Positions 20,053-29,284 of a DNA stretch of 64,000 nucleotides are shown in pieces (position 1 is the stretch's first letter; each line of letters opens with the position of its first letter). Below the pieces are notes generated by a model. It did no database searches. It was not told the DNA's origin and saw only the letters and a list, made by a program, of their open reading frames with translations. Source of the stretch: Lithospermum erythrorhizon (taxonomy: Eukaryota > Streptophyta > Magnoliopsida > Boraginales > Boraginaceae); the NCBI GenBank assembly GCA_019722365.1, contig JADFUC010001311.1:62001-126000 (forward strand), in the 5' to 3' direction. The position numbers and the translations under genes are program-made.

Positions 20053-22195
20053 TCATCTCCTTGCTCGAGGAATGATAAGCAACGGATGCTCTTTCTCGAG
20101 TGTTAGACCGAAGCTTTCACTCATGTCCAACATATCAGGTGTTGTTCCTTTGGGAAGATACCAGTTAAAGTAATGTATCATTGAAGCAATGGCCAAAGGA
20201 ATTTGCCTCATCGCCATAGGATATCCGGGGCAAATTCTCCTTCCTCCGCCAAAGGGTAGAAACTCAAAATCATTCCCTTTGAAATCTAATGAAGAATTCA
20301 AGAACCTCTCAGGTTTGAATTCCATGGGATCTTCCCAAGTTGTTTGATCTCTTCCAATCGCCCAAACATTTACCAAAACTTGAGAATTCTTGGGAATGGT
20401 ATAATTCATCACTCGACAAGCCTCGATAGGCTTACGAGGAATCAACAATGGAGCTGCAGGGTGTAATCTTAGAGTTTCTTTTACACAAGCTTGAAGATAT
20501 GGTAACTGCATGAGGTGAGTTTCTTTGATCAAGTCTTGACTAATTTCTCTTTCAAGCTCATCTTGAAGATTTTTCATGGCCTCAGGGTTCTTTACTAATT
20601 CTGCCATTGCCCATTCAATTGTTGATGTACTCGTGTCTGAACCAGCACTAAACAGTTCCTATAAAATAAAAACAAAAACTATTTTAGTATGACAATGTCC
20701 CCTGTTTCTTAAGAATTATAATGTGTATTTTGGTAACACAAGGGGCAATTATGGATTTTTAAGATAACGCAATGGTAAATTATTGTACTTTACCAAAAAT
20801 ATACTATCATACTACTTGCTCTGTTATTAAGAAATTTAACTTGGTGTATATGTATTATTATACCATTGTTTATAGTTAACAATGTATAATATGTTTCGGT
20901 AGCAAATTTAATGATACTACGCTAGTATAAAAGTCCGTAAGTGAAAAATGTTGTTAAATAAGCAGAGGAATCACTTTTCACAAAAGTTTTATTAGAAGTA
21001 TGTCAATAATAACATGCCCAGTGTCCCTATAAGAAACTCCCTCTTGTGTGGGGTAAAGAGTGTCCGATGTATGCTACCTTATTCATGTGTTTGAAATGAG
21101 TGCGAACAACTTGTACTTAACTACAAATAAAAAACATTTGTAATGTTAAGAGTGCAAACAATATTTACTGATTCATGATAGATAAAAAGTGTACTATGTC
21201 ATTCAAATAAAATTGGAAAATGTTTTGTTTTGTTTTGGATATGGGGATTGTGGTTGTGAGTGTGGGTGTTTGGGGGTAACTGGGTTGAGAGAACAAACCA
21301 CTAGTAATTCCTGCACTTCATCATCTGAAAACTGAAGTGCAACAAGAGTGTCCAGAAAATCTTGCTTTTCAGCATTCTCTTTGCTCTTCCTCAATCTCTT
21401 CTCTTCAACCAAAGGCTCAAAAATATCCCAAATCTCTTTCCACAACTTCTTACCTTTCTTATGTACACCTTGAAGATCTAGGCTATTTAGAGCAGGAAAA
21501 ATGTCAGAAATATTTGGTTCCATAAGGATTTCTGTAACTCTCCTCATCAAACCTTTCATTTTCCTGTCTTCAACTTCTTCCTCCAGACTCACCAAATCTC
21601 TTGACAACAAAATACTACTCAACATGTTAAAAATTGTTGCAAAAATGATCTGCCTAACTTGCACAACTTTCCCTTCACTAGCCTTGATTAATTCCACCAT
21701 TTCAAACGTTTTCTTCTGCCTTACATATTCTTGAGACGCTAACGCCTTTCCTGAGAAAAGCTCAGCCTTGCAAAGTGCACGTAAATACTTCCATCTTTCG
21801 TTGCATTCCTCTGGCCAACCAATGGAAATATGGTTGAGCTCTTCTTTTGTGTATGGATGTCCAATTGGAGGATCTCTTCCTGACAAAAGATGATCATGCC
21901 TCTTTAATATCTCAATGGCTACTTCTTTTGATGACCCAACAATTATGTATTTATTTGGTAGTTTTAATGACATGATTGGGCCATGAATTTGAGCTAAGTT
22001 TGCTAGAGAAATATGAGTCATGTTTCTGATATGAGGGATGTTTCCTACTAAAGGCCATGGAGATGGTCCTGGTGGAAGTTTTGGGATGTTTGATGAAAAT
22101 GGTTTCTTGAAATTCTTGAAGATGATAACTAGGATAGTGATGAGAATCAGAGCAAGTGAAGGGTATAAACTTAATGATTCAAAAAAGGTAGCCAT
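20053..22195 (-). CDS. Cytochrome P450, CYP71 clan (CYP80/CYP76-like), two exons
   Basis: Exon 1 is 22195-21299 and exon 2 is 20658-20053, joined in phase 0 across a 640-bp GT-AG intron to give 500 residues, a normal P450 length. Seen: an N-terminal membrane anchor (about residues 8-26), the Pro hinge LPPGPSPWP (40-48), the oxygen-binding I-helix AGSDTS (304-309), KETLR with the ExxR pair (360/363), FKPERF (413-418) and the haem loop PFGGGRRICPG with Cys442. The protein should sit on the ER membrane and use NADPH-P450 reductase to hydroxylate or couple a small metabolite. The stretch YLQACVKETLRLHPAAPLL and the MNYTIPKN-WAIGRD region resemble CYP80 (benzylisoquinoline/tropane alkaloid) enzymes; CYP76 is the alternative. 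No substrate can be assigned. No frameshift or stop is present. The stop codon touches the gypsy target-site duplication. Confidence 0.93.
20659..21298 (-). other. P450 intron
   Basis: The donor after GAATTACTAGTG reads GTTTGT, and the acceptor TTTTATAG lies before GAACTGTTTAGTGC. Splicing restores LLVELFSAGSDTS, the conserved I-helix. This single phase-0 intron position is normal for A-type plant P450s. The interior is AT-rich with no visible insertion. Confidence 0.9.
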
Positions 22196-22898
22196 GATTA
22201 TTAAAGTTTGATAGAATGGAAACGATATTTATTATGGAGTATTTTTATGAGATCACTTATATGTTTTTCATTGCGTCTCATAATTAACATAAAGAATATA
22301 GGCTAATTAGCAGTTTAGTCGTGGTATCAACATTTTTCGATTTGTCTCTTCGTAATTTTAGGTTAGTATGTATGCTTTCTACTTTTCGGTGTTTATGTAT
22401 TTTATCTTTTTACCATTTAGCATAAATACCGTTTTTATTTAAATTGATTTTTTCAGCTAAAAATTTAAATATTATTTTGTTTAACCTTCTGTTTTAAAAT
22501 ATAGAAGCCCAAGTATAGGGGCGCATTTAAAATATTTTTATATAATTATAATAAAACTCTATACTTCTTTTTATAAATCACACCTCACCTTCACATCGCG
22601 AAAACTTATACGAATTTTTACGAAATCTGAAATTTATTTTTGGCAATATACTTCTATCCAATGCTCCCTCTTGAAAAATTCAGGAGAGCAAGCTAAAATA
22701 AAAATATAGTTGATGAGGTAAATGGTTAGTGTAAGAATATATATTAAATATTCTGAACTCATAATTATGATATAACAATTAATACATACTGTAATATATA
22801 ATGTTAAATAAGATATAAAAATGAGATAGAAGATCAATAACTATATTTTATTATTATTTACGGTTGTGAAAGTCTTATCCAACTTGGGTCGTTGTCAT
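22196..22898. promoter_or_regulatory. Upstream region of the P450 gene
   Basis: This AT-rich stretch lies immediately 5' of the P450 start codon and must hold its core promoter. A TATA-like ATAATAAATATCG (minus strand, about 22225-22237) is only some 30-40 bases from the ATG, which would leave a very short leader, so it is a weak candidate. No other regulatory site is clear. Confidence 0.35.
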
Positions 22899-23160
22899 CT
22901 TGAAGATGAATACCTAACGTGATAAATTGCATTTGAATAATGGAGTCACTCCAATTGATTTAGGAGTGTAGAAATTAGCAACAATTATACAAATAATAAT
23001 GAAATAACATCACAATCAAATAGAAGGTGACTCATGCATCCTTCACTATTCTCTTTTGACTTTCTGTGGATGAGAATACTGTTATATATATGACCTGGAT
23101 CTTCTTCTCTCATTAATCCTTACTGATTTTATTGATATGATTGATGATAACCTGTTAACT
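22899..23160. repeat. Repeat block, copy 1 (MITE-free)
   Basis: This AT-rich block resembles 26198-26630 through several blocks: CCTAACGTGATA, TTAGCAAC...TACAAATAAT, CAATCAAAT, and TGTGGATGAGAATA, then TTATATATATGACCTGGATC. Here the position occupied by a MITE in copy 2 is uninterrupted. No coding function is seen. Confidence 0.72.
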
Positions 23161-23177
23161 CCAAATAATTTATAGTA

Positions 23178-23706
23178 CTCCCTCTGTTTTAAAATAGATG
23201 ATTATTTAGATAAAAAATTATTTTATTAAGATATAGTGAAAAACTACATTGAGATTGTAAAAAGCTACATTCGAAATGTAAAAAGCTACATTGAGATTTT
23301 TAAAAGGTATATTAAAATCTAAACAATCAATTATTTGTTATACTTGAGTGGGTTAATGTATAACTACGCTTGGTTGAAATATTAATCATAGTTAAAAAAA
23401 CTATAGTTAAAGAAACCATGATTAAATTTCTAATCATGTAATAATGAATAAATAATATATTGATTTTCATTCCTATATAAAGCCTCCCTTTCCTATTTGT
23501 AACCACACCAAAAAAATCATCTTGAAATTAATAGAAGAGTTTAAGTATTCGTTTATTGTTTTTATTATATTTTCTCTTAATTGTCTTGATCTCTCCATTA
23601 GATATATAAGATAGAAGATATATTAGTAGTAGGCCGCGGTTAGTTTTATATCTTATTGTAAAAAGTAAATCTTTTAGGCGATAAATGCATTTTGAGATGG
23701 AAGGAG
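23178..23706. mobile_element. Stowaway/Tc1-mariner-like element, 529 bp
   Basis: The left end TA-CTCCCTCTGTTTTAAAAT (TA at 23176-23177) and the right end ATTTTGAGATGGAAGGAG-TA (TA at 23707-23708) form terminal inverted repeats of the CTCCCTCCGT type with a TA target duplication. Internally a 21-bp unit (AAAAAGCTACATTGAGATTT-like) is repeated three times at about 23238-23300. It has no coding capacity. Confidence 0.75.
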
Positions 23707-23984
23707 TATAACTTTTCGTTTTCTAGTGAAGAGATATCATAATTTGTACTGTACCTCTTAATTAAAAAAATCTTTAAGGGCATGTTTGGATTGAGGGATT
23801 TGGGAGGGAGTATTTTAAATTCATACTTCAAATACGGTGTTATTTGGATATTTATGAAATCGAGATTTTAAATCATTCGTTTGTAAGTGTATTTGGCTAA
23901 CAAAGCCAATTGATTTAAAATCACTCCAAAACACATGTGATTTTAAATCTATCCTTTCTTGCGATATCGTAATTTCGGCCAAAT

Positions 23985-24750
23985 TTCTTGTTTTGGGCCG
24001 TTTAGGCCGGGCATATTTTCTAAATCAGTTTAGACCGAGATCGTATTTCGGTCCGTTTGGCCCGTCTGTGTTACCGTGCGTTTGTTCGAGGAATTATGTT
24101 CGACTACCCATTATATTTTTGTAAGTTTCAATGCAAGGCCATTACTTTCGCTCCGTTTGACACAGGACCATATTTTCGGTCCCGCTTTGGCCAGAAACAT
24201 ATTTTCTACCCTTTCCACCTCGAATTTTGCTTGATTTCGACCAGAGATTATATTTCGGCCATTCGGCGCGAGGCCCAGTATTTCGGCTCATTTACCCAGA
24301 AACATATTTTCAACTCCGTTTCGACCTCGAACCCGTATTTCGGCCCAATTTGACCCGAGAAGATATTTTCATCCGTTTTGACCGGAATCATATTTCACTG
24401 ATTTCGACTCGGTATATTTTTACCCATTCGATCCGAGACCGTATTTTTACGTCGTTTAGACCCGATATATTATTTTCGGCCCGTATTTATATATTCACCC
24501 GGAGCAGCAGGATCATATTTTCATCTGTTTTAACCCGAGACCGTTTCCTCCCGTTTGGCCAGGAAACATATTTTTTACCCGTTGCGACGAATAAATATTT
24601 TCGTCCGTTTAAATGCGATGTCATGTTACCAGTATTTTGACCAGGAGGCGTATACTAAATGATTAAGCCCCAGTCATATTTTCCTTTAATTTCAACCCGT
24701 GACCATATTGTCGGTCTGTTTCGATCCAGGATCATTTTAATTCGATGCTT
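23985..24750. repeat. Minisatellite A, unit about 30-35 bp
   Basis: Roughly twenty degenerate copies of a unit of the form CATATTTTCGGTCCGTTTTG ACCCGAGAC. Units vary in length and drift in sequence. Open frames across it (24057-24353, 24227-24640) merely translate the repeat. Confidence 0.85.
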
Positions 24751-24769
24751 GAGAGATTTTGTCAAAACA

Positions 24770-25245
24770 ATTTAAGGTGGACATTTAATAAATGAGATTT
24801 AGAAGGCCGAAATTTGTCGAAATGACATCTAGTGTCGAAAATATAATAATTTTGGATCGAAAATGAAGTTTGGAATTAGGAATACGTAAAACATTTAGTC
24901 CAAAATTTCAATAAATCAATTACAGGTTAAATTTGTCAAAAATGACGTTTTGGGTGAATTCTATGGAAAATGGCGTAGCATCGAAACTTGTCGAAAATAT
25001 GTAGTTCAGTCGAAATTTCGAAAATGAAGTTATGGCCAATTTGTCGAAATGGCGTTTCTTCAAAATTTGTAGAAATGAAGTTTTGGTTGAAGTTTGTAAT
25101 CGTTCGGATGAAATTTGTCAAATTGAGTTTAGGCGAAATTTGTCAAAAATGATGTTTAAATTAGAAATTTTGTCAAAATGAATTTAAGGTCTAAATTTAT
25201 CGAGCTTTGAAGTTCGGGTCGAGAAAACATCGAAAATGACATTGA
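24770..25245. repeat. Minisatellite B, unit about 30-40 bp
   Basis: Degenerate copies of AAATTTGTCGAAAATGACGT TTAGGTCG follow minisatellite A inside the same element. The core CGAAAATGA..TT.GGTCGAAA loosely matches the reverse complement of unit A (CCGAAAATATGGTCTCGGGT), so the two arrays may be diverged arms of a long inverted repeat. Confidence 0.78.
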
Positions 25246-26197
25246 CAATGATTGATTTTTTAAATCAATCAAAATCCATTATCAATCCATTTATTTCCCA
25301 AACAATAGATTTGATTTGAAATTCATGGATTTGAATCCACTTTCTTTAAAATCCACCCTCGAATGAAAATCCACACCTATCCAAGCGGACCTAATAGAAA
25401 TTGAATAGCGGCTTCAAAATTTTCTTTTAATTGATATTGATTCAATATCTTTAGTTGAAATTGAATGATCCATTGTGTAAGTAGGGAAGGAGTTGTTTTA
25501 TACTAGCAATAATTTCATTCATTACGTTACCCTTATTGTTTTCTAATAAGCTAGAAGCCATTAAGTAATTGATTTGAATGATCCCTTGTGTGAAGTAGGA
25601 AGAAGTTTCTCCTTATTAGACTACATAGTCGATTCATGTCGATCATTCAGAAAAATCTTCACATCTGACATTGATAAAAGAGCTTTGAGGAGCCTGTACA
25701 ATGGTGGCCGAGCCTAAATTCGTTAAGGCAGCTTGATGCGCACATGGTCGGTCATGATCAACATTGAAAAAATTCCACCGTTGATAATGTGAAGAAGAGC
25801 GTGATTTCTGCTTTTAACCGTATGAAATTATTCGTTTATGCATTTCTGGCAGGATCAGTACGTATTACGTTCTTGCTTTTATATTTTATCGAGAGCCAAG
25901 GTGATTTTAAATATGAATTAATATTTGTTGGTGTGAGTGTTGTTTGGGTTTTGGATCTAGCTTCATCTTCGCAGGTCTTCACGGAATTCGAATATTATGG
26001 CACTATTTATCTTCACTTTAAGTTCCTAGATATTATATATATGTTTTTGTCGAGTTAGTTTGTGAAATATCATCCAGTCGCTATAGGTTTATTTGTAATA
26101 TGTATAAACTGTTTGTTTTACATAATAAAATTAACTATAAAAAAAGCAATAATTTCATTCATCACAAATGATAGACAAATGAATTATTATAAAAATC

Positions 26198-26630
26198 TTG
26201 AATATAGATATTTCTGCCTAACGTGATAGAATGCATTTGGGTAGTAATTGGACCGCTTCAATCAATTTCAATTTGGCAGCTATACCATAAGAAGAAACTG
26301 AACTACCACTCCATTTATTATTTGATGACTTAAGCCATTAGCAACCACTGTACAAATAATGGTCAAGTTACATCGCAATCAAATTAAGATTGAGTGTATC
26401 CTTGATTGTTATCTATGGACTTTTGTGGATGAGAATAATGTTATACTCCCTTTCATCGTTTACTTTTTAATTTTGAAATGATAATTTTTTGGTTGTAAAC
26501 ATTTTTTAAGTCAATATATGCTCTTAAATATTTGATTTCGAACATCTTTTTAGGATGAAGGGATTATGAACCTGACCTTTTCTCAATAATCATCGTTGGT
26601 TTAATTAATATGATCGATGGAATAGTGATT
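26198..26630. repeat. Repeat block, copy 2 (contains a MITE)
   Basis: Counterpart of 22899-23160: GCCTAACGTGATA, TTAGCAACCACTGTACAAAT, TGTGGATGAGAATAATG, then after the MITE ATGAACCTGACCTTTTCTC against ATGACCTGGATCTTCTTCTC in copy 1. It carries some extra sequence near its start as well as the MITE at 26446-26564. Confidence 0.7.
26446..26564. mobile_element. Stowaway-like MITE, 119 bp
   Basis: The ends CTCCCTTTCATCG (26446) and GGATGAAGGGAT (26553-26564) form inverted repeats with TA on both sides (26444-26445, 26565-26566). Copy 1 of the surrounding repeat block lacks it at the same point, which supports real insertion. Confidence 0.75.
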
Positions 26631-26734
26631 GAATTTGGATGTAGACTACTTGAAAGCTAGAATCAATTTCAGTTTTGGAAGTTATCATATTTTAACCCCA
26701 AATATGAAATTACACCACATATTTGTTTTAGGAG

Positions 26735-26860
26735 TGTAGTAATGGAAGCGTCATAATATTGTTGTCTGTTTCGGGATGATGAAGTAATATTGTGGCCCTG
26801 GTCTTCTTCGTCACTTATTAATCATTATTGGCTTGATTATTATTTCACCATCTCAAAAAA
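26735..26860. repeat. Repeat block, copy 3 (partial)
   Basis: TTTTAGGAGTGTAGTAATGG and CCTGGTCTTCTTCGTCACTT with ATTAATCATTATTGGCTTGA correspond to the TTTAGGAGTGTAGAAATTAG and CCTGGATCTTCTTCTCTCAT parts of copy 1 (22963 and 23094). Confidence 0.55.
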
Positions 26861-27870
26861 AATCTAGTTGAAAATTTCAATGATTTGCATTTGAAGTTTT
26901 CAATTCCAATATGTGTATATTAGTGTACTATAGTATATCAAAGGTTAAAATATATTGAAAGATGATATCTTCAACATATTTTATTATTAATTCGAATAAA
27001 AAACTATCTATGTCATTTTGTTAATTTCAATTATTGAAAATCAAATTAAACGATTTTTTTAGGATAGAGAAATAATATTATAGGTTAACATATATAATTG
27101 TTGTTCATTTTAAGGGTCTTGCAAAATCACGTGGCAAAGGTTACATTGAATGTCAGTATATCCAGATCTAACTCTAGTGAAGGAATTAGGGAGATGTAGG
27201 GTAGTAGTTGCTCCTCCCCTAAAATTTTAATAATTAGTTTTTTATTAGTAAAATATAGGAAATTTTCATTCATTTATTAAAAAAATTGATTGTTTGTCTT
27301 TTCCTCCTAAATTATTATATTTTGCTTCATTTGTATTATGCGTAGTATAAATTACATTGTCTCTTATATAAAAAATTTGATTTCGTCACTACCTAATCCT
27401 TAATTTGATAAAAGTTCCGAAATGCAAATCGACCTATGAATACGGATTGGATTAATCAATCATCATCACATATTCACATCTAAGCCTACTTGTACGAGTT
27501 TACAAATAATAAGCCCTTGTGGCCACGTCCGAATAAAAACCCAAATCCTTAAAAAAAAAGGTGAGCCCTTTGTTATAACAGTGTTAAGTAGGATATCTTA
27601 AAATCGAGATGAAATTTATTTTTGTTGTGTTCCATACTTCCGTCAGTTCCGTGCATAGATGGGCGACGTTTTAAAACAGCAAACTTCATTTCTGCGTTAG
27701 ACGGATGTTCACTTAAGTTAGGATAACATTATTTTCAAACATAAAATTTACTCCTTATAAATTCATTGTTTTAAACTAACATCCAAAAAAGGATGTTCGC
27801 TTAAAACAATTAAATGTTGAACCCATCCTATGTTCTACTATCCATTTAAACAAAAGGTTATCGCCTGACT
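26861..27870. other. AT-rich spacer
   Basis: I see no gene, repeat family or element boundary that I can support in this kilobase. Confidence 0.4.
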
Positions 27871-27877
27871 ATGTTAG

Positions 27878-28110
27878 GATATTGGCTAAGTGGGTTGTTC
27901 GAGCCCGATTTTTGAAGGAGTCGGCACTCGGCAGGGTCATTTGAGCCCACCCCAATCGCTCCGCCATCAAATAAGGGTCATATCGGATTACGATATTGGT
28001 GAAGTGGGTCGTTCGAGCTCCATCAGTGAAGGAAGATGTGTTAAAGGAATCGACATGCCCTGGCCTCCATTACGGAATGAACCTGATTTTCCTTCCCGAG
28101 TCTCGACGTA
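27878..28110. repeat. Imperfect 114-bp duplication, GC-richer than surroundings
   Basis: GATATTGGCTAAGTGGGTTG TTCGAGCCC at 27878 recurs as GATATTGGTGAAGTGGGTCG TTCGAGCTCC at 27992, each followed by TGAAGGA and a GG(A/T)ATCGGCA-like stretch. The unit contains matches to tRNA A-box and B-box consensus only a few bases apart, too close for a tRNA or an ordinary SINE promoter. Confidence 0.65.
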
Positions 28111-28447
28111 CCTACGTTGCTAACTGGCCCCGCCTACCACTATGAGTTAATATCCGAGCCTCTGCCTCATGCGCCCAAACACTGCGACTATTACACACCT
28201 GCACCTGCTTAACCCGGGGCTTTACGTAAATCAATTGCTTCCAAGCTATTAAAAAGTGCACTGCTTATAACTAAAAAATACAAACCATTGATCATTTCAT
28301 GTATTAGTTGAATGCTATAAGACAGTTCAAAAATTAATATGCTTTTTTCTCGCAAGCCTTCCATACTGGCTACAAGTCGATGCTATATAATGACACATCC
28401 ATTATGCTCACTTTCCTCATGATGAATGGAACTTATAGATCACTAGG

Positions 28448-28708
28448 TTAGTTAACTTCTGCCAAATTTAATGTCACCCCATCCGTTAAGTAAACCTTCC
28501 AAGTTCCCCCTTCCGCCATTTCGATTTCACATCTAAAAAGTTCAAGCCATCGAGAAGCACTTAAGACCTCTTCTAGAAAGATATTAAGCATGTCTCGAAC
28601 ATACTTTCGAGGTAGTTCGATCCTTTCACTAGTTGGTTCGCTAATAATCTTGAAAAATCTCTTAAAAGGTACTCCGACCGGAATTTGTTCTCGAGACATA
28701 TCGAACAA
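28448..28708 (-). pseudogene. B3 DNA-binding domain fragment (REM-like)
   Basis: The 86-residue minus-strand frame reads MFDMSREQIPVGVPFKRFFK then IISEPTSERIELPRKYVRDM and WKVYLTDG. FFKII....RI.LPRKYVRD...L followed by W.V.L matches the first strands and helix of plant B3 transcription-factor domains, which bind DNA in the nucleus. The last third of the domain is missing and the frame ends at NLAEVN. It could be one exon of a split gene, because B3 domains are often interrupted, but no continuation was found in the 450 bp downstream, so a fragment is more likely. Confidence 0.55.
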
Positions 28709-29284
28709 GATATTGTAAAATGAATGTATTTACATTGCTAAGATTATGATTTGAAAGTCAGGAGTTTTTTGACTCAAGTATCGACTCTATTATTATCCCT
28801 ACTTATGTGAGCATCTAAATTAAGTGAAGCGGCTTTTGTGTAATAAACCAGACTCGTTAGTTACACCTGTGAGTCTACAGTTAATAAATAACCTGCTATA
28901 TTCCAACATTGACATTAGAACGCTATGTTTTGGGAACGTAGTGTGCCCGTGATTTATCTTCACCGGCACCTGCACAATGCCACTAGTTTTTAACCGTTGA
29001 TACTCAACGTTATTACGTGGGATAAACATGCCCTTGCATGATCTACCGGGGTCAGTTTAATTTCCAACAACTACTTTTTTAATTGTTGATACTCCAACGC
29101 TTTATTATTATAGCCAAACGTGCCAAATTTATGCAAATGGGGCACCGTTAGTCCCCTGGAAGAATTTTATGGGCACCCAAAGGGAATTTATAAATGTGGG
29201 AACCACTCTTTCTTTCTTCACAATTCCTAAGCATTCTTAATCACTATCAAAGCAATCATAATCATTGTTAATCACTTATTTCAT
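28709..29284. other. 5' part of a decayed element
   Basis: Contains two similar segments, TAACCGTTGATACTCAACG (28992) and TAATTGTTGATACTCCAACG (29081), and a TATA-like TTTATAAATG (about 29189) followed by a CT-rich leader. It reads like the promoter and leader of the hAT transposase that follows. No gene is present. Confidence 0.4.

Larger units (their letters stand above)
23778..25391. mobile_element. PIF/Harbinger-like non-autonomous element with two minisatellite arrays
   Basis: The left end GGGCATGTTTGGAT (23778) and the reverse complement of the right end, GGTCCGCTTGGATA (25391 downward), are imperfect terminal repeats. Both sides are flanked by TAA (23775-23777, 25392-25394), the target class of PIF/Harbinger. 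The subterminal parts consist of WTTTRAATCNA-rich sequence on both sides. The centre is two arrays of short degenerate repeats (see separate entries). No transposase is present. An alternative is a Mutator- or hAT-related MITE with chance TAA flanks. Confidence 0.62.

Noticed and set aside
21337..21734. Plus-strand open frames within the P450 locus
   Set aside because: They are antisense shadows of exon 1.
24057..24640. Two overlapping open frames of 98 and 137 residues
   Set aside because: They only translate the degenerate minisatellite; the repeated residues follow the DNA period.
25789..26058. 89-residue hydrophobic open frame
   Set aside because: No signal of a real membrane protein beyond composition, no recognisable family, and it sits among repeat blocks.
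27878..28030. Possible tRNA genes from A-box and B-box matches
   Set aside because: The boxes are only two to three bases apart and no cloverleaf arms or acceptor stem can be formed.
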